Positions 6,952 to 15,087 of a stretch of 64,000 nucleotides of DNA are shown piece after piece (the first letter of the stretch is position 1; the number at the start of each line of letters is the position of its first letter). The position numbers and the translations under genes were made by a program. Source of the stretch: Actinomadura rubrisoli (GTDB lineage Bacteria; Actinomycetota; Actinomycetes; Streptosporangiales; Streptosporangiaceae); contig NZ_SMKU01000003.1 of the NCBI RefSeq assembly GCF_004349215.1, positions 30,904 through 94,903 of the forward strand, written 5' to 3'. The notes below the pieces were generated by a model. The model had not been told where the DNA came from, made no database searches, and saw only the letters and a list, made by a program, of their open reading frames with translations.

Positions 6952-8591
6952 ATGCAAACCGGCAACATCCCCTCTCACATGCCCGAGTACACGCTTGCGT
7001 GGGACATCATCCAATGGGCTGAAGAGAACATCGTCCAGCCCGATGGGGAGAGCGCGGGCGACCCCTGGCGCTTCACTGATGAACAGTTGCGGTTCCTGGC
7101 CTGGTTCTACGCGGTAGACGAGAACGGAAAGTGGGTTTATCGCTCGGCGTCTCTACGCCGGGCGAAGTTATGGGTTGGGGGAAGTCGCCGCTTCTAGCGG
7201 CTCTCTGCATTATCGAATTCTGCGGGCCGGCCCGCTTCTCCCACTTTAACCCGGAAACGGGACAGCCGGTAGGGAAAAGAGAACCTAACCCCGTCGTTCA
7301 AATTGCAGCGACCAGCTATGACCAGACGGCGAACACAAATGACATGATTCGCGCGATGCTAGCTGCGTCGCCCCTTGTTCAGACAATCGGTATTGACGTA
7401 GGGAAGATGCTAATTCAGTTCAAGAATGGGCGACCCGGCCGTATTGAGCCCGTTACGGCGAACTCGACCACCCTGGAAGGTGGACGCCCAACCTTTGTCT
7501 TCCCCCCGGCATTCTTTGTCGGGGGGAAGATGATTGTTACTTCGCCGTACTAGACGAAACTCACCTGTGGGTCGAGACGAACTCGGGTCACAAGGTTTTC
7601 AGCGTTATCAAGCGCAACCTAGGTAAGAACACTGGTGGCCGTGCTCGCTTTGTCGAGACGACAAACGCCTATGATCCCAATGCTGATTCCGTCGCGCAGC
7701 GCACACACGAGGCCGTAAAGGAATTCCAGAAGGCCCAGGTCACGACAGACATTCTTTATGACTGTGTTGAGGCTACAGATAGCGCTGATGGCTATGACCT
7801 CAAGGACCCCAGGAATGAAAAGCTTCTGCGGGGTTGGCTGAAGGAAGCGTACGCCGATGCCTTCTGGATTGACGTTGACCGGCTTGTGTCCGAAATCTAC
7901 GACCCCCGCACGCCGGTAGGCGAATCCTGGCGATTCTACCTTAATCGCATTCAGGAAAACGCGGACTCGTGGATGCCGAAGGCAGTGTGGGCAGCCTGCT
8001 TTGACGACCTGGACTCCATTCAACCTAGAGATCAGATCGCCATCGGCTTCGACGGCTCCCTCTACGACGACGCTACTGCATTGGTCGGCTGTCGCCTGAA
8101 GGACCAAAAGCTATTCGTTCTGGGATTGTGGGAACATGATGGATCAGACGATTGGGAAGTAGACACACTGGAAGTGGACGCAGTCCTCTTCAAGGCATTT
8201 AAGGAGTATCGGGTCTGCTGGGTCTACGCAGACCCCTATTTACCTTTGGCAAGATGTCATTGATAGGTGGGCTGCCGAGTTCGGTAACAAGATTGTCTAT
8301 AAATTTCCAACCAACCGCGAGAGGGCGATGAGCGAAGCCATTGAGCGCTTCCACACGGGGGCTTTGACGGGCCATTTGAAGCATGACGGGGACCTCCGCC
8401 TTCAGACCCACGTTCTGAATGCGGTACGCAGGGAGTCCCGGAACGGCTACATCCTGAGCAAGGAAAAGCCGAAGTCCAAGAAGAAGATCGACGCTGCCAT
8501 TGCAGCGATCCTGGCCTACGAGGCCGCTGGCGATGCATTGGCAGATGGCAGATACCGCGCCCGCGCGGGTTCCCGTGCAGTCGGAATGTGA
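6952..8591 (+). pseudogene. terL: Terminase large subunit, interrupted by three insertions
   Basis: Assembled across frames, the protein is a full large terminase. It has an N-terminal ATPase with Walker A-like GWGKSPLLAAL, a DETHLW box (Walker B and coupling), and a nuclease half with GFDGSLYDD and YADPY, ending in RNGYILSKEK. Three insertions break the frame. About 5 nt (or a 1-nt loss) lies just before GWGKSP near 7168. A 50-nt hairpin-bearing insert lies between TFV and LDETHLW (7500-7549). Four nt lie in ADPYLWQD near 8238. Each ends the frame within a short distance. Unless recoding rescues it, no full terminase is made and packaging should fail. Confidence 0.85.
7499..7529 (+). other. 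Hairpin inside the 50-nt terL insertion
   Basis: CTTCCCCCCG and CGGGGGGAAG form a perfect 10-bp stem with an 11-nt loop. It starts at the third base of the Val codon GTC (7497-7499) that precedes the insertion; the insertion ends with GTA (7547-7549). Confidence 0.8.
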
Positions 8592-8605
8592 GAGGAGGTG
8601 ATTGG

Positions 8606-10081
8606 TTGGCTGAGGTATTCAGGGACCCGCAGTTTGCAGGCCCCCTCGTTCCGAGTAACGTTGAAGAGTGGATCAGCCATCTTCAGGGCCGCCTGATGAT
8701 GCAACGTCAGCAGGTAACCGAGTATTTCGCCCACTATGACGGAGAGATCTCGGCTCTCGCGTTCGCTCAGGCGAAATACACGGAGGAGTTCGGAGATCTC
8801 TTCGGAAACTGGCGTGTGAACATCTCCGAGATTGTTGCGGACCTCCTAGCAGAGCGGCTCAATATTCAGGGCTTCCGAATGAGTGAGGAGCCGGAGGCCG
8901 ATGAGGAGGCCAGCGAGATATGGCAGCGATCCGGCATGGATCGTGAGGCGCCACTGGCAACCGTGGAGATGCTTGTGGGCGGACAGACCTTTCTCAAGGT
9001 CTGGGGTGACTCTGAGGACAAGGCGATCATCACTCCTGAGAGCGCTCTAGAATGCGCCGTTCAGTACTACCCAGGAAGCCGCACAAAGGTGGGTGCCGCC
9101 CTCAAATGGTACTTTGATGAATTCGGCGCTGAGTGGACTGAACTCTACCTGCCTGATCGTATCTACAAGAATGTCCGGCCTGCTCCTGGCAAGCAGTGGG
9201 AGACCACGAAGGACATCCCTAACCCCCTCAAGCAGGTACCGATAGTACCTTTGAGGAACCGCGCACGTCTTTCAGCCAAGCCCCGTTCAGAACTGGCGAG
9301 CATTGTCCCCCTGGAGAAGGCCATCGGAAAGTTGGCCGCAGATATGCTCGTCAATTCTGAGTTCAATGCTTACCCGCAAAGGATAATCGCAGGTCTTGAA
9401 CTTCTGGAGAACCCAGATGGGACCCTGGCAGCCCCAATCAAGAGTGCGATTGATCGACTTCTGGTTTTCGAGGAAGCCGAAGTCAAGTGGGGTCAGTTTG
9501 AGGCGTCCGACCTCAAGGGTTATGTAGAAGCCATCAACCTGATGTTCCAGATTGCGGCTACGGTCGCGAGGCTCCCAGCGCATTACATGCTGGTGGGTGG
9601 AACCACGCAGGCACCCTCGGGTGAGGCTCTCCAGTCCAGTGAGACAGCTCTAGTTTCCAAGGCCCAGAGGATTCAGAGGACTTCAGGCGAGGACTGGGAG
9701 GACGTCATGAGGCTCGCATTCGCCGTTCAGGGCGATAGTGCGCGAGCCCAGTACTGGAACGCCGAAATCATCTGGGAAGACGCTGAGCATCGTTCTGAGG
9801 CTGTTGCAACGGATGCAGCGGTTAAGAAGGTCCAGGCGGGAATCATTCCAGCCGCTCAGGCCGCCGAGGATCTCGGGTACACGCCAACTCAGATCCAGCG
9901 CTTTGACGACATGATCGCAGAGGACCAGCAGCGCGCCATTGAGCATCAGAGGGCCATGGCGGAGATCACCGGCGGAATAGGAGGAGCCGCCCCCGCCGGG
10001 AACGGCTCCAAGGCGAACGAGGCTTCTAAGCCTTCTGCCTCCAATCGCGGGAACACCGCTAGGAAGATTGCCGACCGTTAG
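8606..10081 (+). CDS. Portal protein (SPP1 gp6-like)
   Basis: 491 aa. AGGAGG at 8593-8598 fits the TTG at 8606 better than the GTG at 8588. Order, composition and segments such as PAHYMLVGGTTQAPSGEAL (about residue 325) match the SPP1 gp6-type portals of actinophages. It forms the dodecameric ring at the capsid vertex through which DNA is packaged and to which connectors bind. The tail is Ala- and Lys-rich and disordered. A minus-strand moron overlaps its final 23 bp. Confidence 0.88.
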   Translation: MAEVFRDPQFAGPLVPSNVEEWISHLQGRLMMQRQQVTEYFAHYDGEISALAFAQAKYTEEFGDLFGNWRVNISEIVADLLAERLNIQGFRMSEEPEADEEASEIWQRSGMDREAPLATVEMLVGGQTFLKVWGDSEDKAIITPESALECAVQYYPGSRTKVGAALKWYFDEFGAEWTELYLPDRIYKNVRPAPGKQWETTKDIPNPLKQVPIVPLRNRARLSAKPRSELASIVPLEKAIGKLAADMLVNSEFNAYPQRIIAGLELLENPDGTLAAPIKSAIDRLLVFEEAEVKWGQFEASDLKGYVEAINLMFQIAATVARLPAHYMLVGGTTQAPSGEALQSSETALVSKAQRIQRTSGEDWEDVMRLAFAVQGDSARAQYWNAEIIWEDAEHRSEAVATDAAVKKVQAGIIPAAQAAEDLGYTPTQIQRFDDMIAEDQQRAIEHQRAMAEITGGIGGAAPAGNGSKANEASKPSASNRGNTARKIADR

Positions 10082-10244
10082 CCCTGTCTCGCGCCTTCTC
10101 CGCCTCCTCGTAGGTGTCGTGTGAGGTGTAGGCAACGCGCTTGGTTCCGCCGTTGATGAACGCCATCCAGTCCGCGTTATCGACCACGCGGTATTTGTCG
10201 CTCGGGTTTGTACTGCTGTTGGGCTGCAAAATCACAAAGGCCAT
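10059..10244 (-). CDS. Moron between portal and scaffold, leaderless start
   Basis: 61 aa, beginning MAFVILQPNSS. It has a DTYEEAEKARDRANG helix near the end, a pattern like small DUF-type phage proteins with a strand-helix layout. TGCTATAGT lies 6 nt before the ATG and a hairpin (10264-10288) lies just behind the promoter. A lone gene with its own promoter against the structural operon is a classical moron. Confidence 0.65.
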   Translation of the reverse strand: MAFVILQPNSSTNPSDKYRVVDNADWMAFINGGTKRVAYTSHDTYEEAEKARDRANGRQSS

Positions 10245-10250
10245 AGCTCG

Positions 10251-10259
10251 ACTATAGCA
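10251..10259 (-). promoter_or_regulatory. Extended -10 box (TGCTATAGT)
   Basis: The best match of this promoter family to the bacterial consensus; 6 nt before the ATG at 10244. Confidence 0.6.
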
Positions 10260-10263
10260 CACC

Positions 10264-10288
10264 AAAGGCGCCGATGAGGGCGCCTTTT
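10264..10288 (+). terminator. Hairpin between moron promoter and scaffold gene
   Basis: AAAGGCGCC/GGCGCCTTT hairpin followed by TTTT on the plus strand. It may insulate the moron promoter or partly terminate the portal transcript. Confidence 0.6.
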
Positions 10289-10312
10289 CTATGTCCGGAA
10301 AGGACGCAATCC

Positions 10313-10843
10313 ATGGCTGAAGAGAACGAGGGCGTAAAGCCCGAAGACCAGGACGTTGATTGGCAGGCACACGCCCGGACTTGGGAAGACCGAGCCAAGA
10401 AGAACCTCGCAGAGCTGAACGCTGCAAAGGCGGAGGCAGAGGCCCTGAAGGCTCAGACCCAGGAGTGGGAGACGAAGTACAGCTCCGCTCAGACTCTCGC
10501 CGACGAGGCGAAGGCCAAGGCGACCGCCGATCTACGTGACGAGTATCTGGCGAGGATCGCTCGCATTCGATTCGAGAATGCCTTCCAGACGAAGGGTCGT
10601 GAACTTCCCGACAACTTTGACGAGCTGGTGAACATTTCCAAGTTCGTCGATGCCGAGAAGGGTGACGTCAATCTCGACCTGGTGACTCAGTTCGTAGAGG
10701 CCGTGTCTCCGGGCGATTCGACTGCACCCAAGTTTGATCAGTCATTCAATTCGGGTCCCGTTGGCGGACAAGCGCCAGAGCCCGATTACTCCCCTGAGGC
10801 GATTGCCCAGAGGATTCTCGACCGCTCGCCATTCAACCAGTGA
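10313..10843 (+). CDS. Capsid scaffolding protein
   Basis: 176 aa. GGAAAGGA precedes the ATG at 10313. The middle (about 20-90) is a long Ala/Glu/Lys-rich coiled coil, with acidic ends and a C-terminal YSPEAIAQRILDR helix. Position between portal and coat protein, size and composition are those of a scaffold that guides procapsid assembly and then leaves. No protease gene is visible nearby. Confidence 0.75.
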   Translation: MAEENEGVKPEDQDVDWQAHARTWEDRAKKNLAELNAAKAEAEALKAQTQEWETKYSSAQTLADEAKAKATADLRDEYLARIARIRFENAFQTKGRELPDNFDELVNISKFVDAEKGDVNLDLVTQFVEAVSPGDSTAPKFDQSFNSGPVGGQAPEPDYSPEAIAQRILDRSPFNQ

Positions 10844-10878
10844 TCTATATGGCGTGCCCGTGTAAGGAGTAACCAGCT

Positions 10879-12039
10879 TTGGCAATCTCTAATTTCCCGA
10901 ATTCCCCGCTAGGTCCGACCACAAATATCAAGACTGGTCAAGCTAAATGGGTCACCAACGGCGCCCTTGGGCTGCTGATGCAGGATCTAGTACTGGCCAA
11001 CATGGTGTGGAAGGACGCCTCGTTCAATTTCGATGGATCCATTGGTGAAGTGGTCAACATCAAGCGCCCTACGCGCTCGATGGGCTCCTTTGATCTGACC
11101 CCTTTCCAGCACAACGACTATCTTCGTACCGGTGCAAACATTTCCGACCCTAACCGGATCAGTCGTCCTGACGCGGTCGACCGAAGCGCGTGGGTTCCGG
11201 ACCACATTGAGGAGACCTATATCCAGGTCAGGCTTGATGAGCACCGTGCTTCGGCGCACTACATTTCTGATGAGCAGATGACTTTCGACGTCGACTCGTT
11301 CGCTGCGGAGGTTCTGAATCCGCAGACTCGTGGTCTCGCTGAATATTTCGAGTGGCGTCTGGCCAAGGCCATCATGACCTTCTACGGCCCGAATGCGACC
11401 CCTGCCAATGAGCGTGTCCTTTCGGTCAAGGCCGAGATCGATCTGACGGCCACAACTGAGGCCGGAATGCGTACCAACGCGTTCAACCTGAGGACTGCGA
11501 TCATCGACGCTCGCAAGGCCGCGAAGGCCGTGGGAATGCCGCAGAGTGGACAGTTCCTGCTTTGCACCCCAGAGGTTGAGGCCATCATCCTGAAAGATCC
11601 GGACTTTCAGCGCGTTGACTACACCGGAACTTCTCAGGCCCTTCGTGAGGCTGTCATCGGTAAACTTTACGGTCTCTGGATCGTGACTTCCAACGAGCTG
11701 GCCGCGCAGACCGCAACTGGTCTCGCCATGTTCCTCTGGCACCCAACCGCGCTTGCGATGGTGACCAAGGCTCCGAACATTCCTAAGGGAGTTTCTTTCG
11801 GCGCTGGCGCCAGCTCCAACGGTGTGGCGCTGCGGTGGCTGATCGACTATGACTACACCAAGATGCAGGATCGATCGATCTTGGATGTCTACGCGGGATT
11901 TAACGCCATTCCTGAGGACCCGCGTTACATCGCGGACATGAAGCTCCGTCTGCCTAAGCTCGCCCTTGGTGTGACAGTTCCGGCCGGTTTTGACGTGATG
12001 CGCTGCGTCCGAATCGATCTCGTGGACTCGACCCCCTGA
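10879..12039 (+). CDS. Major capsid protein (P22 coat-like HK97 fold)
   Basis: 386 aa, TTG start behind AAGGAG. The segment VNIKRPTRSMGSF and the later DEQMTFDVDSFAAEVL are typical of P22 Gp5-type coat proteins in actinophages. Position after the scaffold agrees. It builds the icosahedral shell. Its stop overlaps the next start (TGATG). Confidence 0.88.
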   Translation: MAISNFPNSPLGPTTNIKTGQAKWVTNGALGLLMQDLVLANMVWKDASFNFDGSIGEVVNIKRPTRSMGSFDLTPFQHNDYLRTGANISDPNRISRPDAVDRSAWVPDHIEETYIQVRLDEHRASAHYISDEQMTFDVDSFAAEVLNPQTRGLAEYFEWRLAKAIMTFYGPNATPANERVLSVKAEIDLTATTEAGMRTNAFNLRTAIIDARKAAKAVGMPQSGQFLLCTPEVEAIILKDPDFQRVDYTGTSQALREAVIGKLYGLWIVTSNELAAQTATGLAMFLWHPTALAMVTKAPNIPKGVSFGAGASSNGVALRWLIDYDYTKMQDRSILDVYAGFNAIPEDPRYIADMKLRLPKLALGVTVPAGFDVMRCVRIDLVDSTP

Positions 12040-12233
12040 TGGCGGCGATGCCACCGGCTGAGTCCCCTGTTCAGGAATCTGAGGCTCCTTCTCTAATGGC
12101 CGCCAAGGCCGTGGCGGAGGAGCCTACCAAGGCTCCTGTAAAGCGTGCTGCCAAGAGGACAGCCGCTAAGAACCCTGCGACAGGGACTAGGCGTCGTCGC
12201 ACCACTCCCCCAGCCACGAACGAATCGAGTTAG
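12039..12233 (+). CDS. Small basic Ala/Pro/Lys-rich protein
   Basis: 64 aa, low complexity: an acidic first half and a Lys/Arg-rich second half (VKRAAKRTAAK). Start overlaps the capsid stop. Such proteins in this place may be head-decoration or DNA-condensing proteins; the sequence alone does not decide. Confidence 0.6.
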   Translation: MAAMPPAESPVQESEAPSLMAAKAVAEEPTKAPVKRAAKRTAAKNPATGTRRRRTTPPATNESS

Positions 12234-12235
12234 CC

Positions 12236-12604
12236 ATGGCCTACGCGACCGTTGAGGACGTGGAGGCCCGATTGGGTCGCGACCTTGATCCAACGGTAGA
12301 AGTCCCGCGAGTTCAGGCCCTCATCACAGACGTCGCGGCACTCGTGGACTCGTACTGTCGCAGAGTTACACCTTTCCCTGATCCGATACCCGGCATTATT
12401 CGCGCGTTGGTGTGCGCGGAGGTGATTCGGCTGATGAACTCGAATCCCGGAATTTCCTCAGAGGACGTCGGAGATATCAAGGTCGAGTACACCGCCGCAA
12501 CAGCGGGTTTGTCCCGCTCTACTCAGAACGCCTTGCGCGAGGCAGGCTACCGCCCGGGGTTTTCTTCAGTACAGGCGATCTCTACAACTTGGAGATTGCC
12601 ATGA
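12236..12604 (+). CDS. Head-tail connector (gp15-like adaptor)
   Basis: 122 aa. MAYATVEDVEARLGR and the following helices (VQALITDVAALVDSYC, IRALVCAEVIRLM) match the Gp15/YqbG-type adaptor that joins the portal. Position supports this. Its stop overlaps the next start as ATGA. Confidence 0.78.
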   Translation: MAYATVEDVEARLGRDLDPTVEVPRVQALITDVAALVDSYCRRVTPFPDPIPGIIRALVCAEVIRLMNSNPGISSEDVGDIKVEYTAATAGLSRSTQNALREAGYRPGFSSVQAISTTWRLP

Positions 12605-12954
12605 TCTTCAACACGATCGTTGACATCTACCGAGCCACCATTGTTTCACCCCCACCGGAGATGGGCGGCGACCCCTACCCTGACTGGGATCACCCAACCC
12701 TCATTGCGTCCATTCCTGCATCGCTCCAGCCGCTCAGCACTGATGAGCGTCTCGTGTTTAAGGACATGGCCACAGTGACAATGTTCAAGATCTATTGCAG
12801 GAAAGTCGACATCGTAAGCACGGACCAGGTCAAGCTTAATCTCAACGGACATTTTTGGCAGGTCGTTGGCAGCCCGTTCTACTATGACTTTAGAGGCACT
12901 CATCAGCATCACGTGAAGTTCTATATTCAGCAGGTTGCCTATGAAGGACAATGA
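12601..12954 (+). CDS. Head closure / stopper protein (gp16-like)
   Basis: 117 aa; the ATG overlaps the previous stop as ATGA. Small, strand-rich, containing ADPY-like and DFRGTHQHHVKF segments, in the place of SPP1 gp16 stoppers that seal the portal after packaging. Assigned mainly by position and size. Confidence 0.65.
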   Translation: MIFNTIVDIYRATIVSPPPEMGGDPYPDWDHPTLIASIPASLQPLSTDERLVFKDMATVTMFKIYCRKVDIVSTDQVKLNLNGHFWQVVGSPFYYDFRGTHQHHVKFYIQQVAYEGQ

Positions 12955-13309
12955 CTTGCACATCGATGTTGAGGCCCTCAACTACCTCCTTCGTGGTCGC
13001 GATATTGTTACCTACATTAGGCGCAAGCTCGCCGAGATCGCGGACAACATTAGCGAGCAGGCCGTGCGCACAGGCGACAACGTTCCGCGCCACATCCACA
13101 AGTCCTCACTTCGTGCGGGTTATGGGTACGAGCATTATGAGGACGACATCGACACCCTTATCGCAGTCCGCGATAGGGTCGCGACGGGATTTGTGATCGT
13201 TAATCGCCACGCCATCCTTCTGGAGTTCGGTTGGACTGACATGGCCGGTACACATCATCCGCCACGAGCGTACATGCGTACCGCTCTCCGAATGGTGGCT
13301 GACGTCTGA
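12941..13309 (+). CDS. HK97 gp10-like tail completion protein
   Basis: 122 aa, starting at the ATG inside the end of the previous gene. The pattern of a long N-terminal helix, a GYGYEHYEDDI segment and a C-terminal PPRAYMRTAL motif is typical of HK97 gp10-like neck proteins. Stop and next start overlap (TGATG). Confidence 0.7.
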   Translation: MKDNDLHIDVEALNYLLRGRDIVTYIRRKLAEIADNISEQAVRTGDNVPRHIHKSSLRAGYGYEHYEDDIDTLIAVRDRVATGFVIVNRHAILLEFGWTDMAGTHHPPRAYMRTALRMVADV

Positions 13310-13701
13310 TGAGGTACAACCCGGTTCAATTGTTGGTCGATTACCTCAAGACGCAGCCCGAGTTCGCCGGCATCACCATTGCCAAGAACATGACCGGTCA
13401 TGTCACAGGATCGAAGCGCATTGTCCTAAGCTATGGGGGCGGTAGCCGATTCGTCCGCGATAAGGCGGACCACTGGGACATTGCCAGCAGCGTCCATGCG
13501 CGTACCGATGACGAGGCTATTCCGATCGCCATGACCCTACGGGAGGTTCTTCTGGAACGAATTCCGTCTATCCGTCTTGGCGGCGGTAGGGTCACATTCG
13601 CAGACGTTCAAGAAACCAATGCGCCTTACGACTTCTCGGAATCTGTGGTTTCGGGGGAGGTTCGATTCCTCGGACTTTACACGGTCACAGCCTACATGTG
13701 A
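13309..13701 (+). CDS. Tail terminator protein
   Basis: 130 aa, about the usual size of tail terminators, with VQLLVDYLKTQPEF at the start and alternating strands after. It lies directly before the major tail protein, as in lambda gpU and SPP1 gp17 organisation. Assigned by order and shape. Confidence 0.68.
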   Translation: MRYNPVQLLVDYLKTQPEFAGITIAKNMTGHVTGSKRIVLSYGGGSRFVRDKADHWDIASSVHARTDDEAIPIAMTLREVLLERIPSIRLGGGRVTFADVQETNAPYDFSESVVSGEVRFLGLYTVTAYM

Positions 13702-13760
13702 TATCCGCTCATTCTGGCTCTGCGTGATGCAGGGCCTTTCTCATGCATGGGAGCCCTTTC

Positions 13761-14360
13761 TTGACTGCTAATAATTCTGACAAGGTCTTTTTTGCGCCCA
13801 AGGCGCAAATCTTCATGGCCTCCACCACGGAGGCAGCCAGCAAGCTTCCGGTAGATGTGACCACACCACTTGATGCTGTCTTCAAGGATCTCGGCTACAT
13901 TTCGGAGGATGGCGTTTCCGTCACCCCCAAGCGGGAATTCGACCCCGTCAACGCTAGTCAGAGCGCTTCGCCAATTAAGTATGTTCTGAAGTCCGCTGCG
14001 CTGACACTGAAGTTCGTTCTTCTCCAGATGGATCCTGAAACCGTTGAAGTGTACTTCGGAACCGAGTGGGTAACCACGAGCGGCGTCAACAAGCTGAACA
14101 TTGCATCCAATCCGGCACTCGCCGAAATCTGCCTCGTGGTCGAATACGGCGATTACGTCCAGACGGAGACCAGCCCCGGGCCACCTCCGGTTTACACCCT
14201 GACCGGAACGAAGAACAGGCTGGTCATTCCCCGAGGAATGGTCTCGGACGTGGACGAGTACAAGATTGCGAGGACGGACACGCTTGCTCTCGGCGTGACG
14301 TTCGACGCGATGGATAAGTCCGGCTCGCTCGGCTTCTTGCTGTCGAACGCCTCCGCCTAA
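13761..14360 (+). CDS. Major tail protein
   Basis: 199 aa from the TTG at 13761, which follows GGGAG by 8 nt; an ATG at 13743 in frame is possible. Sequence includes YISEDGVSVTPKREF and the tube-forming strand pattern of siphovirus major tail proteins. It forms the tail tube whose length is set by the tape measure. The stop codon lies inside the first unit of a nonamer array. Confidence 0.82.
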   Translation: MTANNSDKVFFAPKAQIFMASTTEAASKLPVDVTTPLDAVFKDLGYISEDGVSVTPKREFDPVNASQSASPIKYVLKSAALTLKFVLLQMDPETVEVYFGTEWVTTSGVNKLNIASNPALAEICLVVEYGDYVQTETSPGPPPVYTLTGTKNRLVIPRGMVSDVDEYKIARTDTLALGVTFDAMDKSGSLGFLLSNASA

Positions 14361-14385
14361 TACCGGTAATACACGTAATACACGT
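14359..14385. repeat. Nonamer array, site 1 (before tail chaperones)
   Basis: Three tandem 9-mers: AATACCGGT, AATACACGT, AATACACGT. It ends 19 bp before the chaperone start. Confidence 0.7.
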
Positions 14386-14404
14386 AGCTGAAAGAGGTTT
14401 CCCT

Positions 14405-14674
14405 ATGACCAGCGCCAAGAACAATGCGGCACAGAACGAGGTTGACGAGTCTCCTGTAGAGGTCAAGTACAAGGGGATCACGTATGTGGTTCCGCCTGCG
14501 CTCGACCTCCCGGTTGAGCTTCTGGAAACCGAAGGTGAGCTTGATGTCATCAGGCTCATGATCGGGGACGAAAAGTATGCGGAGTTTCGAGCAACCCAGC
14601 CGACTCTTCGGGATCTAAAGAATCTAGGAGAGTTGCTTTCTGATGCTGCGGGTTTTGGTGAGCTGGGAAACTAA
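14405..14674 (+). CDS. Tail assembly chaperone (G-type)
   Basis: 89 aa. AGAGG precedes the ATG. Acidic, with VKYKGITYVVPPALDLPVEL and a C-terminal TLRDLKNLGELLSDA helix, as in G proteins encoded before tape measures. The gene ends in GGGAAAC-TAA, where a fraction of ribosomes should shift -1 to make the longer GT protein. Confidence 0.85.
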   Translation: MTSAKNNAAQNEVDESPVEVKYKGITYVVPPALDLPVELLETEGELDVIRLMIGDEKYAEFRATQPTLRDLKNLGELLSDAAGFGELGN

Positions 14675-15078
14675 GGCTGACCACTTGGATCCTGGTTAAC
14701 CACTCTGATGCCCTGGAATCGGACCTGCTTGAGCATTTTCACGGAATCGACCTGCTAGACCTCTACCGGGGGACATTGAGTCTCCGTCGCGTCTGGGTCT
14801 GCATTCGTCGCCTCCTCAACATGCCGGGTAGGTCCGCCCTTGCCATGGCGATTGACCCAGGTTCCGAGTGGCGCACCTCCGACTACATGCTCGCCGAAAT
14901 CATCGACCGGCTTGAGCTGAATAACTGGCTGCTGCTTGAAATCAACTCGGAGAACAACGAAATCCCACTGCCGGAACCTTATTGGCGCCCGGGGGTGACC
15001 GAAGCGTTTACGGAACAGGACCAAGAGAGAACTTTTGCGACTCCTCGGGAGGTCGCGAATCTATTTGCGGGATTCTAG
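14662..15078 (+). CDS. T extension of the GT tail chaperone (made by -1 frameshift)
   Basis: The open -1 frame begins at 14662 and gives, after the shift, LRLTTWILVNHSDALE, then HGIDLLDLYRGTLSLRR, the typical T region of actinophage chaperones. A TTG inside (14776) is not needed as a start. The fusion of G and T is the product required for tape measure folding and tube assembly in lambda-like tails. Confidence 0.85.
   Translation, partial: AGKLRLTTWILVNHSDALESDLLEHFHGIDLLDLYRGTLSLRRVWVCIRRLLNMPGRSALAMAIDPGSEWRTSDYMLAEIIDRLELNNWLLLEINSENNEIPLPEPYWRPGVTEAFTEQDQERTFATPREVANLFAGF
14665..14671 (+). other. Programmed -1 frameshift site GGGAAAC
   Basis: In the G frame it reads G-GGA-AAC and is followed directly by TAA, a perfect X-XXY-YYZ heptamer. 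The frame entered encodes the T region. Confidence 0.85.
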
Positions 15079-15087
15079 GAGGTGAGC

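Noticed and set aside
10987..12054. 355-aa minus-strand frame opposite the capsid gene
   Set aside because: Shadow of the capsid gene: His/Arg-rich, no ribosome site, no family pattern.
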